Source: JAJECS01 sp965198185
Lineage (GTDB): Bacteria; Chloroflexota; UBA11872
Assembly: GCA_965198185.1 (NCBI GenBank)
Contig: CBDAOU010000002.1
Span: forward strand, 1,178,001-1,242,000
Direction: 5' to 3'
Length of the DNA stretch: 64,000 nucleotides
A model generated the notes under the pieces. It ran no database searches. It was not told the DNA's origin and saw only the letters and a list, made by a program, of their open reading frames with translations. Positions 1-8,252 of this stretch are shown here, in pieces. Position numbers and translations under genes: made by a program. Each line of letters begins with the position of its first letter. Positions within the stretch are counted from its first letter, which is position 1.

Positions 1-660
1 GGCGATCATCAGCTCCGGATCGCCATCGAGTCGACGAACCGCCTCCACCAGCAGCTCTATGCCCTTTTCATGGACCAGCCGACCGGCGAATCCGATGCGA
101 AACGTGCCGTCACGCGCATCCGCGGGACCGGGCGCGAAACGCTCCGGGTCCACGCCAAATTGCGGAATTACGGCTAGGCGGCCGGCAAAGCCCTTAGCCC
201 GCAGCACCTCGGCCGCCGTCTCCGTGCCGGCGATGCCGGCCGCGCGGCCGAACACATAGCGCTCGAACCATGCAAACGGCGGTGGATAGCGGCGGCGGAT
301 GTTTTGCCAGGCGAAGAACACCACGCGCGCGCCGCGGGCATGGCCGATGCGGCACGCGTGCGCCGTCGCCGCGTTGTAGGGCTCTTCATCGATATGCACG
401 ATATCGGGCCGGAACTCCCGCACCGCGCTCGCGAGTTTGGGCCACCAGTGCAGGTGAAATCGTCCGTTCAGGCGCAGGGCTTGGTGACTCAGGCGATACG
501 CCGCGGGCGTCACCGTCTCGGCGAGCTGCCGCCGGCCATTCTCGGTCCAAGAGTCGGGCGCCAGTGCGTAGAGTTCGATACCCGGCTGCGCGCCCAGGAC
601 CTCGAGCTTGGCGTGGTAGGCGCCCACCACCAGCGCCTTGGACGCCATGAGGACCCTCAT
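1..660 (-). CDS. GT4-family glycosyltransferase (3' end beyond window)
   Basis: This is a partial CDS on the minus strand; the start lies in the window and the C-terminal half runs off base 1. The 220 visible residues begin MRVLMASKALVVGAYHAKLE and include an N-terminal Rossmann half with 'RPDIVHIDEEPYN', 'VVFFAWQN' and 'ERYVFGRAAGIAGTE', then the beginning of the nucleotide-sugar domain ('IGFAGRLVHEKGIELLVEA'). This pattern is typical of retaining GT-B glycosyltransferases of family 4, which move a sugar from an NDP-sugar to a lipid-linked or glycan acceptor on the cytoplasmic face. The ATG at 660 overlaps the stop of the upstream gene (ATGA), so the two are very probably co-transcribed. Donor and acceptor cannot be told from sequence. 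Confidence 0.85.
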   Translation of the reverse strand, partial: MRVLMASKALVVGAYHAKLEVLGAQPGIELYALAPDSWTENGRRQLAETVTPAAYRLSHQALRLNGRFHLHWWPKLASAVREFRPDIVHIDEEPYNAATAHACRIGHARGARVVFFAWQNIRRRYPPPFAWFERYVFGRAAGIAGTETAAEVLRAKGFAGRLAVIPQFGVDPERFAPGPADARDGTFRIGFAGRLVHEKGIELLVEAVRRLDGDPELMIA

Positions 661-1715
661 CCCGCCGCCTTGGCGTAGACCGCCATCGTGGCCTCGGCCG
701 CCCGTTCCCACGTGAACTGGCGCACCCGCGCCATGCCCGCGTCGCGCAGCGACGCCGCTCGATTCGGATCGCTCAGCACGTCCGCCACCGCAGTCGTCCA
801 CGCATTCACGTCATCGGGCCCCGCCAACACTGCGGCGTCGCCCACGACCTCGGGCACCGATGTGGCATCGGATGCCACGACCGGAACGCCGCATGCCATG
901 GCCTCCAGCGGGTCCAACCCGAACCCCTCGTAGCGCGACGGAAATACAAAGACGGCGGCGGAGCGGTAAAGGCCGGCCTTATCGACCTCCGGAATCTCCC
1001 CAATCACGTGCAGCCAGGGTGCATCCCGGTGCCCGCGGAACCAGTCCACGTATGCCGGGCTAGCGGAGCGGGGCGCGCGACCGGCGATCACGAGCGCAAC
1101 CCCGGTCGCCGCCCAGACCTCCGGCCAGGCCTGAAGCAGCACGCCAAGATTCTTTCGCGCATCGAGTGCGCCAAGGTACAGCGCAAAGCGCGCTGGCAGG
1201 CCATATTCCTGTCGCATAGCCGGGTCCCGACTGCCGGGCGTCGCCGTGAGGCTCGCGGCGATGCCGTTGTGGACCACCTGGATCCGATCGGCCGGCACGC
1301 CCAGCACCGCGACCAACTCCTTCCGGGTCCAGTTCGACACGGCGATGATGCGGCGGGTGCGCCTGAGACCAAGGCGAATCAGCGTGTTGTAGATCCGCCG
1401 TAAGCGGCCGGCGCCGTACTCGGGCAACACCCAGGGAATGGCGTCATGCGCGGTGACGATGGTGCGCGGGACGGCGACGGGCGGCGCGAGATGGGGCACG
1501 TGCAACAGCGTTCCAGAACGGTGTGCGGCCACGGGCCACGCCACCTGCTCCCACCACACCTTTCCGGCGCGTCCCCGCAGTCGCCGGCCGGGCGTGCGCT
1601 CGACGATCTCGATGTCCTCGTATCCCGCCCGCAGCGCCGCGACCAGATGCTCCAAGTGCTGGCCGGTGCCCGTCAGCGGATGTACGCGAAAGTAGGCGTT
1701 GAGCTCGACGCGCAC
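657..1715 (-). CDS. GT4-family glycosyltransferase
   Basis: A complete 352-residue GT-B glycosyltransferase. The N-terminal half starts MRVELNAYFRVHPLTGTGQH and contains 'VTAHDAIPWVLPEYG' and 'IIAVSNWTRKELV'. The C-terminal half holds the donor-binding signature 'ALDARKNLGVLLQA' and 'VFVFPSRYEGFGLDPLEAM', with the E-x7-E type pair of family 4. It resembles mannosyl- or rhamnosyl-transferases of surface-polysaccharide clusters. It follows the PlsY-like gene after 15 bp and its stop overlaps the start of the next GT4, so it belongs to the operon running from 7216 down to the window edge. The specific sugar is unknown. Confidence 0.88.
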   Translation of the reverse strand: MRVELNAYFRVHPLTGTGQHLEHLVAALRAGYEDIEIVERTPGRRLRGRAGKVWWEQVAWPVAAHRSGTLLHVPHLAPPVAVPRTIVTAHDAIPWVLPEYGAGRLRRIYNTLIRLGLRRTRRIIAVSNWTRKELVAVLGVPADRIQVVHNGIAASLTATPGSRDPAMRQEYGLPARFALYLGALDARKNLGVLLQAWPEVWAATGVALVIAGRAPRSASPAYVDWFRGHRDAPWLHVIGEIPEVDKAGLYRSAAVFVFPSRYEGFGLDPLEAMACGVPVVASDATSVPEVVGDAAVLAGPDDVNAWTTAVADVLSDPNRAASLRDAGMARVRQFTWERAAEATMAVYAKAAG

Positions 1716-1730
1716 CGGAGACTTGCGCGC

Positions 1731-2402
1731 CTAGCGGTTTTCGTTGATGCCGAACCGCCGGTATACGCCCAGGGCCGTGGCGTCGTCGCCGCTCATGTAG
1801 ACCTTGAGCGTCAGCAGCACCGCAATGACAACGCCGCCGATGGCAAAGGTCCACGAACCTTGCATGAGCCCGAAAACCACGGGGATCGCGGCGTGGAGCA
1901 CTCGCGTCGCGGGGACGTTCCGCCGCAATGCGAGTATCGCCGTCAGCCACACCCCGAAGAGCACCACCAGCGTCAGCGGCGCGGCCACCAGCAGCGCCCA
2001 ACCCACCGTGGTGCTGCCGCGGCTCCCGCGAAACTTGGCAAAGAGCTGCCACATGTTGCCTGCGGTGAGGCCGGAGATCGCGACCATCAGGGCGACGTCG
2101 TCCCGCACCGGAAACCACCCGTCGGCCGGATACCGCCACCCGGCGGGAAACCACTCTTCGGGAAACCACCCCGCCAGAAACACGGTGAGCGCCGCCAGCA
2201 AGCCGTGGCCGGCAATCGTCAGCACGCCCGGCAACTTGCCCACGTTGAACATCGTGTTGTACACGCCGAGGTTGCCGGAACCGATCGTTCGCAGGTCGGT
2301 TCGCTTGATGACGGCGGCCATAATCAGCGCGACAGGCACGCTGCCAAGCAAGTAGGCTATCGCGCCCAGGACGACGTAGCTCGGGATGCTGGGGGGTGTC
2401 AT
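1731..2402 (-). CDS. PlsY-like glycerol-3-phosphate acyltransferase
   Basis: A 223-residue integral membrane protein with about five hydrophobic segments. It carries the PlsY signature near residues 20-55: 'LLGSVPVALIMAAVIKRTDL' followed by 'GSGNLGVYNTMFNVGKLPG', matching the motif that binds glycerol-3-phosphate and acyl-phosphate. PlsY enzymes transfer an acyl group from acyl-phosphate to glycerol-3-phosphate to give lysophosphatidic acid. Here the gene sits inside a glycan operon between two GT4 genes, which is unusual; it may acylate a glycolipid precursor or simply be the housekeeping enzyme in a borrowed position. A distant paralogue with another substrate is possible. Confidence 0.78.
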   Translation of the reverse strand: MTPPSIPSYVVLGAIAYLLGSVPVALIMAAVIKRTDLRTIGSGNLGVYNTMFNVGKLPGVLTIAGHGLLAALTVFLAGWFPEEWFPAGWRYPADGWFPVRDDVALMVAISGLTAGNMWQLFAKFRGSRGSTTVGWALLVAAPLTLVVLFGVWLTAILALRRNVPATRVLHAAIPVVFGLMQGSWTFAIGGVVIAVLLTLKVYMSGDDATALGVYRRFGINENR

Positions 2403-2420
2403 GCTTGCCTCGGCCGCAGT

Positions 2421-3596
2421 CTACCCGTTTGCGGCGATCCTACTGTCCTGAGGCGTTGGCGCACCACGCCGAGCCTCGCCGTATACAGACAGCATCTGCC
2501 GCGCCGAGCGCGACCAGGAGAAGTCCTCAAGCCGACGCCGCCCCCTAGCCACCAGCTCCGCGCGCCGGTCGGCATCCTCCACCACGCGCACGATTCCATC
2601 GGCAATCGAGGCTGGGTCCCGCGGGTCCACCAGCTCCGCCGCTTCGCCCGCCGCCTCGCGCATCCCGGAGCCGTTCGCGGTGACAACCGGGACGCCGCAG
2701 GCGAAGGCCTCCAGGATGGGAAGACCGAATCCCTCCGCAAAGCTTGGGTACACCAGCGCGGCCGACTGGCGATAGAGCGCGCGCAGGATGTCGTCGCCGG
2801 CTTGGCCAATGAACCGAATGCCGGGCGGCCCGGCCGACTCGACATCGGCAAAAACTTGTGCGCAGAGCCAGCCTTCGCGTCCCACGTGCACCACCGGCAG
2901 CGTCCGCCCCAGCTGCCGCGCGCTCAGCGCCGCTGCCTGGGCCAGCCCTCCGAGATTCTTGCGTGGGTGAATCGTGCCAACGCTCAGCAGGTATTCCTCG
3001 GGCAACCGCAGCCGTCGTCGCACGGCGGCCAACGCATCCGCGCCGTCCCGCTCGTGAAACTCCGGGCTCACCGCGTTCGGCACGACGCGAATCCGATGCG
3101 GGCGCACGCCGTAGCGCGTCATCAGGTCCCGTCGCGTGGTCTCGGAGACTGCAATCACCAGACGCGCGCGGTCGATCGACAGTGGCACCGCGGATTCCAG
3201 AAACCTCCGCTGGGCGGGGTGCGCGTCGTCAGGCCGGGTGGCAAACGCCAGGTCGTGCACGGTCACGACGCCGGCCGCGCCGATGCGCGGCGGCAGCACG
3301 AAATCGGGCCCGTGCATGACATGCAGCGGGCCCAGCAGCGCCTCGATGGGAAGCGGCAGACGCGCCTTGTACCAGCCCGCCAGCATGACGCGGGGACTGA
3401 GCGGCAGCCGCCGCACCTTGACCCGCTCGTGAACGGCGAGAGCGTCGGCCGCCGGCACCGGGCCGCGATGGGCGTAGATCAGGTGCAGGTCCGGACAGTC
3501 GGGCAGCCGCAGCATGGCGCTCACGAGCTCCCGCGTCGCGCGGCCAATACCTTCGCGCTGGGTGGCGGCGGACGTGTAGTCGATGCCGACCCGCAC
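2421..3596 (-). CDS. GT4-family glycosyltransferase
   Basis: I chose the GTG at 3596 as start, giving 391 residues beginning (M)RVGIDYTSAATQREGIGR. The open frame extends further upstream, but that stretch overlaps the previous gene and is arginine-rich non-homologous sequence. Diagnostic elements are 'GIGRATRELV' (acceptor loop), 'VVTVHDLAFATRPDD', 'ARLVIAVSETTRRDL', 'VGTIHPRKNLGGL' and 'ALVYPSFAEGFGLPILEAFA', the standard layout of a retaining family-4 transferase of the mannosyltransferase type. It lies 8 bp after the AglD-like membrane protein gene and 18 bp before the PlsY-like gene in the glycan operon. Confidence 0.87.
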   Translation of the reverse strand: MRVGIDYTSAATQREGIGRATRELVSAMLRLPDCPDLHLIYAHRGPVPAADALAVHERVKVRRLPLSPRVMLAGWYKARLPLPIEALLGPLHVMHGPDFVLPPRIGAAGVVTVHDLAFATRPDDAHPAQRRFLESAVPLSIDRARLVIAVSETTRRDLMTRYGVRPHRIRVVPNAVSPEFHERDGADALAAVRRRLRLPEEYLLSVGTIHPRKNLGGLAQAAALSARQLGRTLPVVHVGREGWLCAQVFADVESAGPPGIRFIGQAGDDILRALYRQSAALVYPSFAEGFGLPILEAFACGVPVVTANGSGMREAAGEAAELVDPRDPASIADGIVRVVEDADRRAELVARGRRRLEDFSWSRSARQMLSVYGEARRGAPTPQDSRIAANG

Positions 3597-3604
3597 GCGT
3601 TGAC

Positions 3605-4639
3605 CTACCTCCGCATGCGCGTCAACGCAAACATCACCGCACCGGTCACGGTAATGCTCCAATAAGAAATGAACCGGTCGACGATCGCCACCACCCCGGC
3701 GGGACCGGCGCCCACGCCACCGGCAACCCGCAGGAGCCCAATGAGCCCGCCATCCACGGCTCCCAAGCCGCCGGGTGTGGGGAACGCCAGCAATAGCGAC
3801 GCGGCCGCACCGCAAAAGAAAGTCGTGCCCAGGCCCAGATCCAGGTCAACCGACCGCGTCACCAGGGTCAGCCGGCCCATTTCAAGCGACCAGATGGCAA
3901 AGCTCAGCAGCCAGAGGACTGGACCGCTGCGCCAGGTCCAGCTATCGAATACGCCGCTGTGGAAGCGCTCGTAGATCTCTCCCACCCGCTTCGGGAAGCG
4001 CCGAAATATCGGGCTGCCAAATAGGAGCATCGCGAATACCGCCGCGGCGAGCACCGCGAGCGCCACCACCGCAACCATGATGATGCGACCCACGTCCTCA
4101 CCGACCTCCGGCAGCTGCAGCACGAACACCGAGCTCACCAGCACAATCAGGATCAGCGTCACGACATCGAGCACCCGCTCGGTGAAAACCGTACCGAGCG
4201 TGCGCGTGAGCGACGTGGCGTAGTTCGCTCGGGCCATGTAGGCGCGGTAGACATCGCCGATCTTCAGCGGAATCACGCCGTTCACAAACCACGAGATGTA
4301 CAGGATTTGGAACAACCCCCACATCGTGTATCGCGGGTTCGTCTCCTCGTGTTTGACCGCGTTGTTGAGCAAGATGCGCCAGCGCAGAGTCCGCAGCGGA
4401 AAGTTCAGCCCGTAGACCACATACGCGGCCACGATGAGCCACGGATTCGCGCGCGAGAGGCGATCCAGAATCTCTTCGAAGGAGAGATCGTTCAGAAACC
4501 ACACCAACACCAGCAACGCGGCGGCGATGGCGAAGCTCAGCAGCGTCCGGACACTCAAGAAGCGCCGGCGAAGGGCCGGCCGGGCTACGAGGGGCCCCGC
4601 CTGACCGTTGCCTTCCGGACCGGTGTTCTGGTCGCTCAT
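3605..4639 (-). CDS. AglD/MprF-type multi-pass membrane protein (LPG synthase TM family)
   Basis: The start is the ATG at 4639 (MSDQNTGPEGN), which overlaps the stop of the upstream ligase gene by 4 bp. The 344-residue product has 7-8 hydrophobic helices beginning near residue 30 ('LLSFAIAAALLVLVWFLN'). It has the family landmarks 'PLRTLRWRILL', 'VNGVIPLKIGDVYRAYM' and 'TPGGLGAVDGGLIGLL' near the C-terminus. This is the UPF0104 / lysylphosphatidylglycerol-synthase transmembrane domain without the cytosolic aminoacyl-transferase half. Proteins of this kind act in lipid-linked sugar or lipid translocation, for example in haloarchaeal N-glycosylation (AglD). In this operon, glycolipid handling is the natural inference. 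Confidence 0.82.
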   Translation of the reverse strand: MSDQNTGPEGNGQAGPLVARPALRRRFLSVRTLLSFAIAAALLVLVWFLNDLSFEEILDRLSRANPWLIVAAYVVYGLNFPLRTLRWRILLNNAVKHEETNPRYTMWGLFQILYISWFVNGVIPLKIGDVYRAYMARANYATSLTRTLGTVFTERVLDVVTLILIVLVSSVFVLQLPEVGEDVGRIIMVAVVALAVLAAAVFAMLLFGSPIFRRFPKRVGEIYERFHSGVFDSWTWRSGPVLWLLSFAIWSLEMGRLTLVTRSVDLDLGLGTTFFCGAAASLLLAFPTPGGLGAVDGGLIGLLRVAGGVGAGPAGVVAIVDRFISYWSITVTGAVMFALTRMRR

Positions 4640-6276
4640 GACGCCGCTCCCACGGCCCTGCAGACTCGGCGCCGATAGTCCCATTCAATGGCGTAGCTCA
4701 GCGCAATGAACAGGGCGAAGACGAGACCCATGCCATTCACGAACAGGCTGTCAACGAGGTTATGCAGTGAAAACGCGACAATGCCGCCCAGTGTCCCAAT
4801 CGCCGCCCACTCCCAGGGCGTGCCGCGGGACCACTGCACCGCGCGTAGGCAACGCCAGATCGCCCAGGCGCTCAGCGCGACAAATGCGACCGCCGCCGGC
4901 AACCCGCCCTCAGCCGCAAAGTTCAGATAGATGTTGTGCGCATGCCCCGGCGGCTGCACGAACGGCTCAAAATTAAGCCTCGAGTAGGCCTCGTCATAGT
5001 TGCCCGCGCCCACCCCAATCAGAGGAGCGCTCATGAACATCCGCCAGCCGGTCTCCCACTGCGCCAGCCGCTCGCTGATGGCATAGTCGTCCTCCACCAA
5101 GATGCGCAGCGCGTCGCGAGGCTCCACGCGGCCTTCCAGCGCCGCCCGGGCTTGATCGGGAATGACCTGCCCGACGCCCCCTGAGAGCTGCCATCCCGCC
5201 AACGCCAGGAACCCGGCGACGATCAGCGCTCCCGTCGCCGCGCCGAGCACGCGGGCACGGGGCATTGCCGCAAGCAGCACCACGGCCGTGCTCCCAATCA
5301 TTCCAATCCAGGCTCCTCGCGAGCGGCTGATAACCACGGCGGCCAGCACTAACAGCCAAAGGGCCGTAATCCACGGCCGGCGCGACCGCCGAGCATAGAT
5401 CGCCCCGGCCAGCAACAACGGCAAGTGCAAGCCAAGGTACCCCCCGAAGGGATTGGGCTGCTCAAACGTCCCAAATGATCGGATCACCCCACCGACGTTG
5501 AACGCCGCGGGCCCGATGCCCGTTATCGCCTGCACGAGTCCCACTGCCGCCTCGGCCGCAACCGCGATGCCCACCAACCACACCACCACGATTCTCGCGT
5601 CAGCGTGGCGCAGCACGTCCGCCAGCAGCACCACCGCAACCGCCACCTGAATCCACTTGGTGCTCTCCTTGAGTACTGGCGCCACGTCATAGGCAAAGAC
5701 CGCCGTGAGGCTCAACCACGCGACGAATGCCACGATGGCCAGCGCCAGCCGGGGAATATCGATCCGCGCGCCGTGGCCACGGCCCCCAAGCCACACCACC
5801 AGCGCCGCCCCCAGGGCAAAATCGCTCAGACCGAGCACCGATGGTCCGAGCGGAATCTCTCCAAGGCCGCGAAACGGGACCAGGGCAAGAGCCGCGGCCG
5901 CCAGGATGGCCGTCGTGGTCCGTGCATCCGGCAACCTGCCGGCGATGCGGAGGCCACCCACCACCGCGACCCCGCCAAACGCGACCAGTGCCATGCCGAG
6001 CAGCGCGGGCGGCATCTGCACGATCGCCACGGCCACCAATCCGACAACGGCAGCGGCCGCCGGCCAGCGCAGCCCGCGCGCCCGGTCTTGCGCCGTCCAC
6101 CAGGCGCCGGCCGCAAGCGCCGCTCCCAGCACTGGCGGCATCGCCTGCAGCAGACCGCCCAGCCGGGCCACGGCAAGTGCGCCGTAGAGCCCCGACACCA
6201 CGACGACGGCCAGCGCCAACAAGATCTGCGGCGTCCAGGCCGAAACGACGGCGCTCGGGCTAGTGCGGCTCAGCAA
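4636..6276 (-). CDS. O-antigen ligase/polymerase-like membrane protein (Wzy_C family)
   Basis: A large polytopic membrane protein of roughly 545 residues with about 11-13 hydrophobic helices. The Wzy_C hallmark is visible in the C-terminal third: 'SRSRGAWIGMIGS' and, in the periplasmic loop, 'LIGVGAGNYDEAYSRL' followed by 'PPGHAHNIYLNFAAEGGLP'. The HxHN-type histidine with 'N-x-Y-L' is the conserved catalytic loop of WaaL/Wzy proteins, which ligate or polymerise lipid-linked oligosaccharides. The start is uncertain: no ATG follows the end of the epimerase gene, so I chose the TTG at 6276; a TTG at 6222 is also possible. It overlaps the epimerase gene upstream and the AglD-like gene downstream. 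Confidence 0.8.
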   Translation of the reverse strand: MLSRTSPSAVVSAWTPQILLALAVVVVSGLYGALAVARLGGLLQAMPPVLGAALAAGAWWTAQDRARGLRWPAAAAVVGLVAVAIVQMPPALLGMALVAFGGVAVVGGLRIAGRLPDARTTTAILAAAALALVPFRGLGEIPLGPSVLGLSDFALGAALVVWLGGRGHGARIDIPRLALAIVAFVAWLSLTAVFAYDVAPVLKESTKWIQVAVAVVLLADVLRHADARIVVVWLVGIAVAAEAAVGLVQAITGIGPAAFNVGGVIRSFGTFEQPNPFGGYLGLHLPLLLAGAIYARRSRRPWITALWLLVLAAVVISRSRGAWIGMIGSTAVVLLAAMPRARVLGAATGALIVAGFLALAGWQLSGGVGQVIPDQARAALEGRVEPRDALRILVEDDYAISERLAQWETGWRMFMSAPLIGVGAGNYDEAYSRLNFEPFVQPPGHAHNIYLNFAAEGGLPAAVAFVALSAWAIWRCLRAVQWSRGTPWEWAAIGTLGGIVAFSLHNLVDSLFVNGMGLVFALFIALSYAIEWDYRRRVCRAVGAAS

Positions 6277-7216
6277 GCGCCAGATGCTCGCGGTACCAGT
6301 CAACCGTCCGACGCAGCCCGTCGGCGGGCGTGACCACCGGCTGCCAGTCCAAGACCTCGCGTGCCCGGCCGATGTCGGGCCGGCGGCGCTGCGGATCATC
6401 CGGTCGCGCCGGCACGTGCCGGATCTCGGACGATGAGTCGGCGATGTCGCGAATCAACGCTGCGTACTCCGCCACCGAGTGCTCGCTCGGGTTGCCGAGG
6501 TTGAAGACCTGTCCGTCCGTCGCGGGCCGATACATGGCGCGCGCGATGCCCTCCGCCATATCCGTCACAAAGCACAGGCTCCGCGTCTGACTCCCATCGC
6601 CCACCACCGTCAGCGGCTCGCCGCGCAGGGCGTGGGTGACGAACTCGATCGACATGCGGCCGTCCCCCACGCGCATGCGCGGACCATAGGTATTGAAAAT
6701 CCGCACCACACGCGCATTCAGCCCGTGCATGCGGCGCCGCATCATCACCAGCGACTCCCCAAAGCGCTTGCTCTCGTCGTAGGGCGAGCGGGGTCCAATC
6801 GGGTTCACGTTGCCAAAATACGATTCACGCTGGGGGTGCTCCAGCGGATCGCCGTATATCTCCGAGGTCGACGCCATCAGCAACCGCGCCCCATTCCGCT
6901 GAGCCAGATCGCAGAGATTGCGCGTGCCGAGCGCGTTTACCCACATGATCTCCTCGGGAATCCGGTCGAAATCCGTTGGACTCGCCGGGCTGGCCAGGTG
7001 AAACACCGCGTCCACCGCCTCGGCAACGTCCAGCGGCTCGCAAACGTCGTGCTCGACCAGGCGAAAGTCGGGATTTCCCGCCAGGTGCGCCACGTTCTCC
7101 GGGCGCCCGGTCAGAAAGCTGTCCACCGCAATGACGCGGCGACCGGACGCGAGCAGACGGTCACAGAGATGCGAGCCGATGAAGCCGGCACCCCCGGCCA
7201 CGAGTGCCGTGTTCAC
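6260..7216 (-). CDS. NAD-dependent sugar-nucleotide epimerase/dehydratase, UDP-glucuronate decarboxylase-like
   Basis: A 318-residue extended short-chain dehydrogenase. It begins with the NAD-binding glycine motif 'GGAGFIGSHL', then 'VFHLASPASPTDF', 'ASTSEIYGDPLEHPQ' and the catalytic YxxxK in 'GPRSPYDESKRFGE'. 'RIFNTYGPRMRVGDGRM' completes a pattern closest to UDP-xylose synthase (UDP-glucuronic acid decarboxylase) and related dTDP-glucose dehydratases. It would supply UDP-xylose or a related sugar to the glycosyltransferases encoded just downstream. It is the first gene of the minus-strand operon, and the divergent folK lies across a 310-bp gap. Confidence 0.86.
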   Translation of the reverse strand: MNTALVAGGAGFIGSHLCDRLLASGRRVIAVDSFLTGRPENVAHLAGNPDFRLVEHDVCEPLDVAEAVDAVFHLASPASPTDFDRIPEEIMWVNALGTRNLCDLAQRNGARLLMASTSEIYGDPLEHPQRESYFGNVNPIGPRSPYDESKRFGESLVMMRRRMHGLNARVVRIFNTYGPRMRVGDGRMSIEFVTHALRGEPLTVVGDGSQTRSLCFVTDMAEGIARAMYRPATDGQVFNLGNPSEHSVAEYAALIRDIADSSSEIRHVPARPDDPQRRRPDIGRAREVLDWQPVVTPADGLRRTVDWYREHLALAEPH

Positions 7217-7526
7217 GCGGGCGTGGAGTCCTCACCTAGGCGCCGCGCGCAAACCACGCCGGCGCCATCCTGCGGGCGCCCATTCTAAGTGGCCGCAGGG
7301 AACTCTCTCAACGACAGGCTTCAGCCCGCCACTCCGGCGCACGCCGGCGAACATTCGGCAGTATGTGCAGGACAATCCAACGCGGTAATTGTTCGACCGC
7401 GAGAATCCGCTGGCTGTGAGGCCGGAGGGCCCATGAATGGCCGCACGGATCAATGGCGGGAAACTCGCCGCCTCCTTCTGGGAAGGCGAAGCATCAGTGG
7501 CGGGACGACACGGGAGCGTGCTCAGC
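7217..7526. promoter_or_regulatory. 310-bp divergent intergenic region (epimerase / folK)
   Basis: No convincing gene is present. The region separates the minus-strand glycan operon from the plus-strand folate genes, so it should hold both promoters. A short GC-rich hairpin-forming stretch, 'GGCGGGAAACTCGCC', lies around 7453-7467, some 60 bp before the folK ATG. I could not match the region to a known riboswitch class. Confidence 0.35.
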
Positions 7527-8073
7527 ATGACCCTGCGTCCACCTGACGACCTCCTCCCGGCACTTCTCGTGCTCGGCTCAAACATGGGCAACCGCTTGCA
7601 TCATCTGCGGGGCGCGGTGGAGGCCCTGGCGCTGGTCGGAAACATCGACGCCGTGTCGCCGGTCTACGAATCGCCGCCGGCCGGACACATCCACCAGGGC
7701 CCGTTTCTCAACCTGGCGCTCCAACTCAGGACGTCACTCGGCCCGGTGCGGCTCTTGATGTGGTGCAAGGGTCTGGAGTTCGCGCAAACAAATCGCGGGA
7801 CGCCGGCCGGGCATCCCCTACGGTCCGCGCCCGCTGGACGTGGATATCGTGAGCCTGGGCACGCTGGCCATCGAGAACGAGCGCGTGTCCATCCCTCACC
7901 CGCGCCTCGCCGAGCGGCCCTTCATGACGGCGCCCCTGGCCGACATTGCCCCAAGTGAGACGCTGGCGGGACACGACGCGACCCTGGCCGAGCTTGACCG
8001 CCGGCTCGGTCGCGAGGGCCTGCTTCCTGTCGCGGCGGCGTCCGACGTGTGGCCGGGTCCTGAGGGTTCCTAG
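7527..8073 (+). pseudogene. folK: folK: HPPK (2-amino-4-hydroxy-6-hydroxymethyldihydropteridine pyrophosphokinase), frameshifted
   Basis: The sequence encodes HPPK, which pyrophosphorylates 6-hydroxymethyl-dihydropterin in folate synthesis, but in two frames. From the ATG at 7527 the first frame gives 'LLVLGSNMGNRLHHLRGA' (the GSN-x-G substrate motif) and 'SPVYESPPAG...GPFLNLALQL'. After about 7790-7800 the homology continues in the next frame with 'RRPGIPYGPRPLDVDIVSLG' and 'IPHPRLAERPFMTAPLADIA', the HPPK signature and C-terminal motif. The combined length matches a full enzyme, and all motifs survive. A single-base indel, in the molecule or in the assembly, is the only defect. folC follows after about 180 bp. 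Confidence 0.85.
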
Positions 8074-8147
8074 GCCATGGCGTGCGGCCCGGTGCACTCA
8101 AGCAGGATCGGATCCCGGCTTGCATCCACGTCCGCAATTTGGGGCAC

Positions 8148-8241
8148 GGGCGGGTCTGAGACCCGCCCCTACGCGAGGCGTGTAGGGTGCCGCGTGCCTG
8201 AACGGGTTGAGAGAAGCCTGGATTCCCGCCTTCGCGGGAAT
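8148..8241. repeat. Intergenic repeat: two palindromes (GGGCGGGTCT... and ATTCCCGC...)
   Basis: Two near-perfect palindromes lie in the folK-folC gap. 'GGGCGGGTCTGAGACCCGCCC' spans 8148-8168 (9-bp arms). 'ATTCCCGCCTTCGCGGGAAT' spans 8222-8241 (8-bp arms, short loop). The same two types occur together again at 41255-41337, so this is a dispersed intergenic repeat family rather than a local terminator. Confidence 0.75.
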
Positions 8242-8252
8242 GATCTCCGTCC

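Noticed and set aside
1446..3665. Very long plus-strand open frame of 739 codons opposite the glycan operon
   Set aside because: It runs antisense to the PlsY-like gene and two GT4 genes with clear motifs, is rich in His/Arg/Gln, and has no homology; long antisense frames are common in high-GC DNA.
7440..7526. Possible folate-related riboswitch before folK
   Set aside because: Short hairpins are present, but the sequence does not match the tetrahydrofolate riboswitch core that I know.
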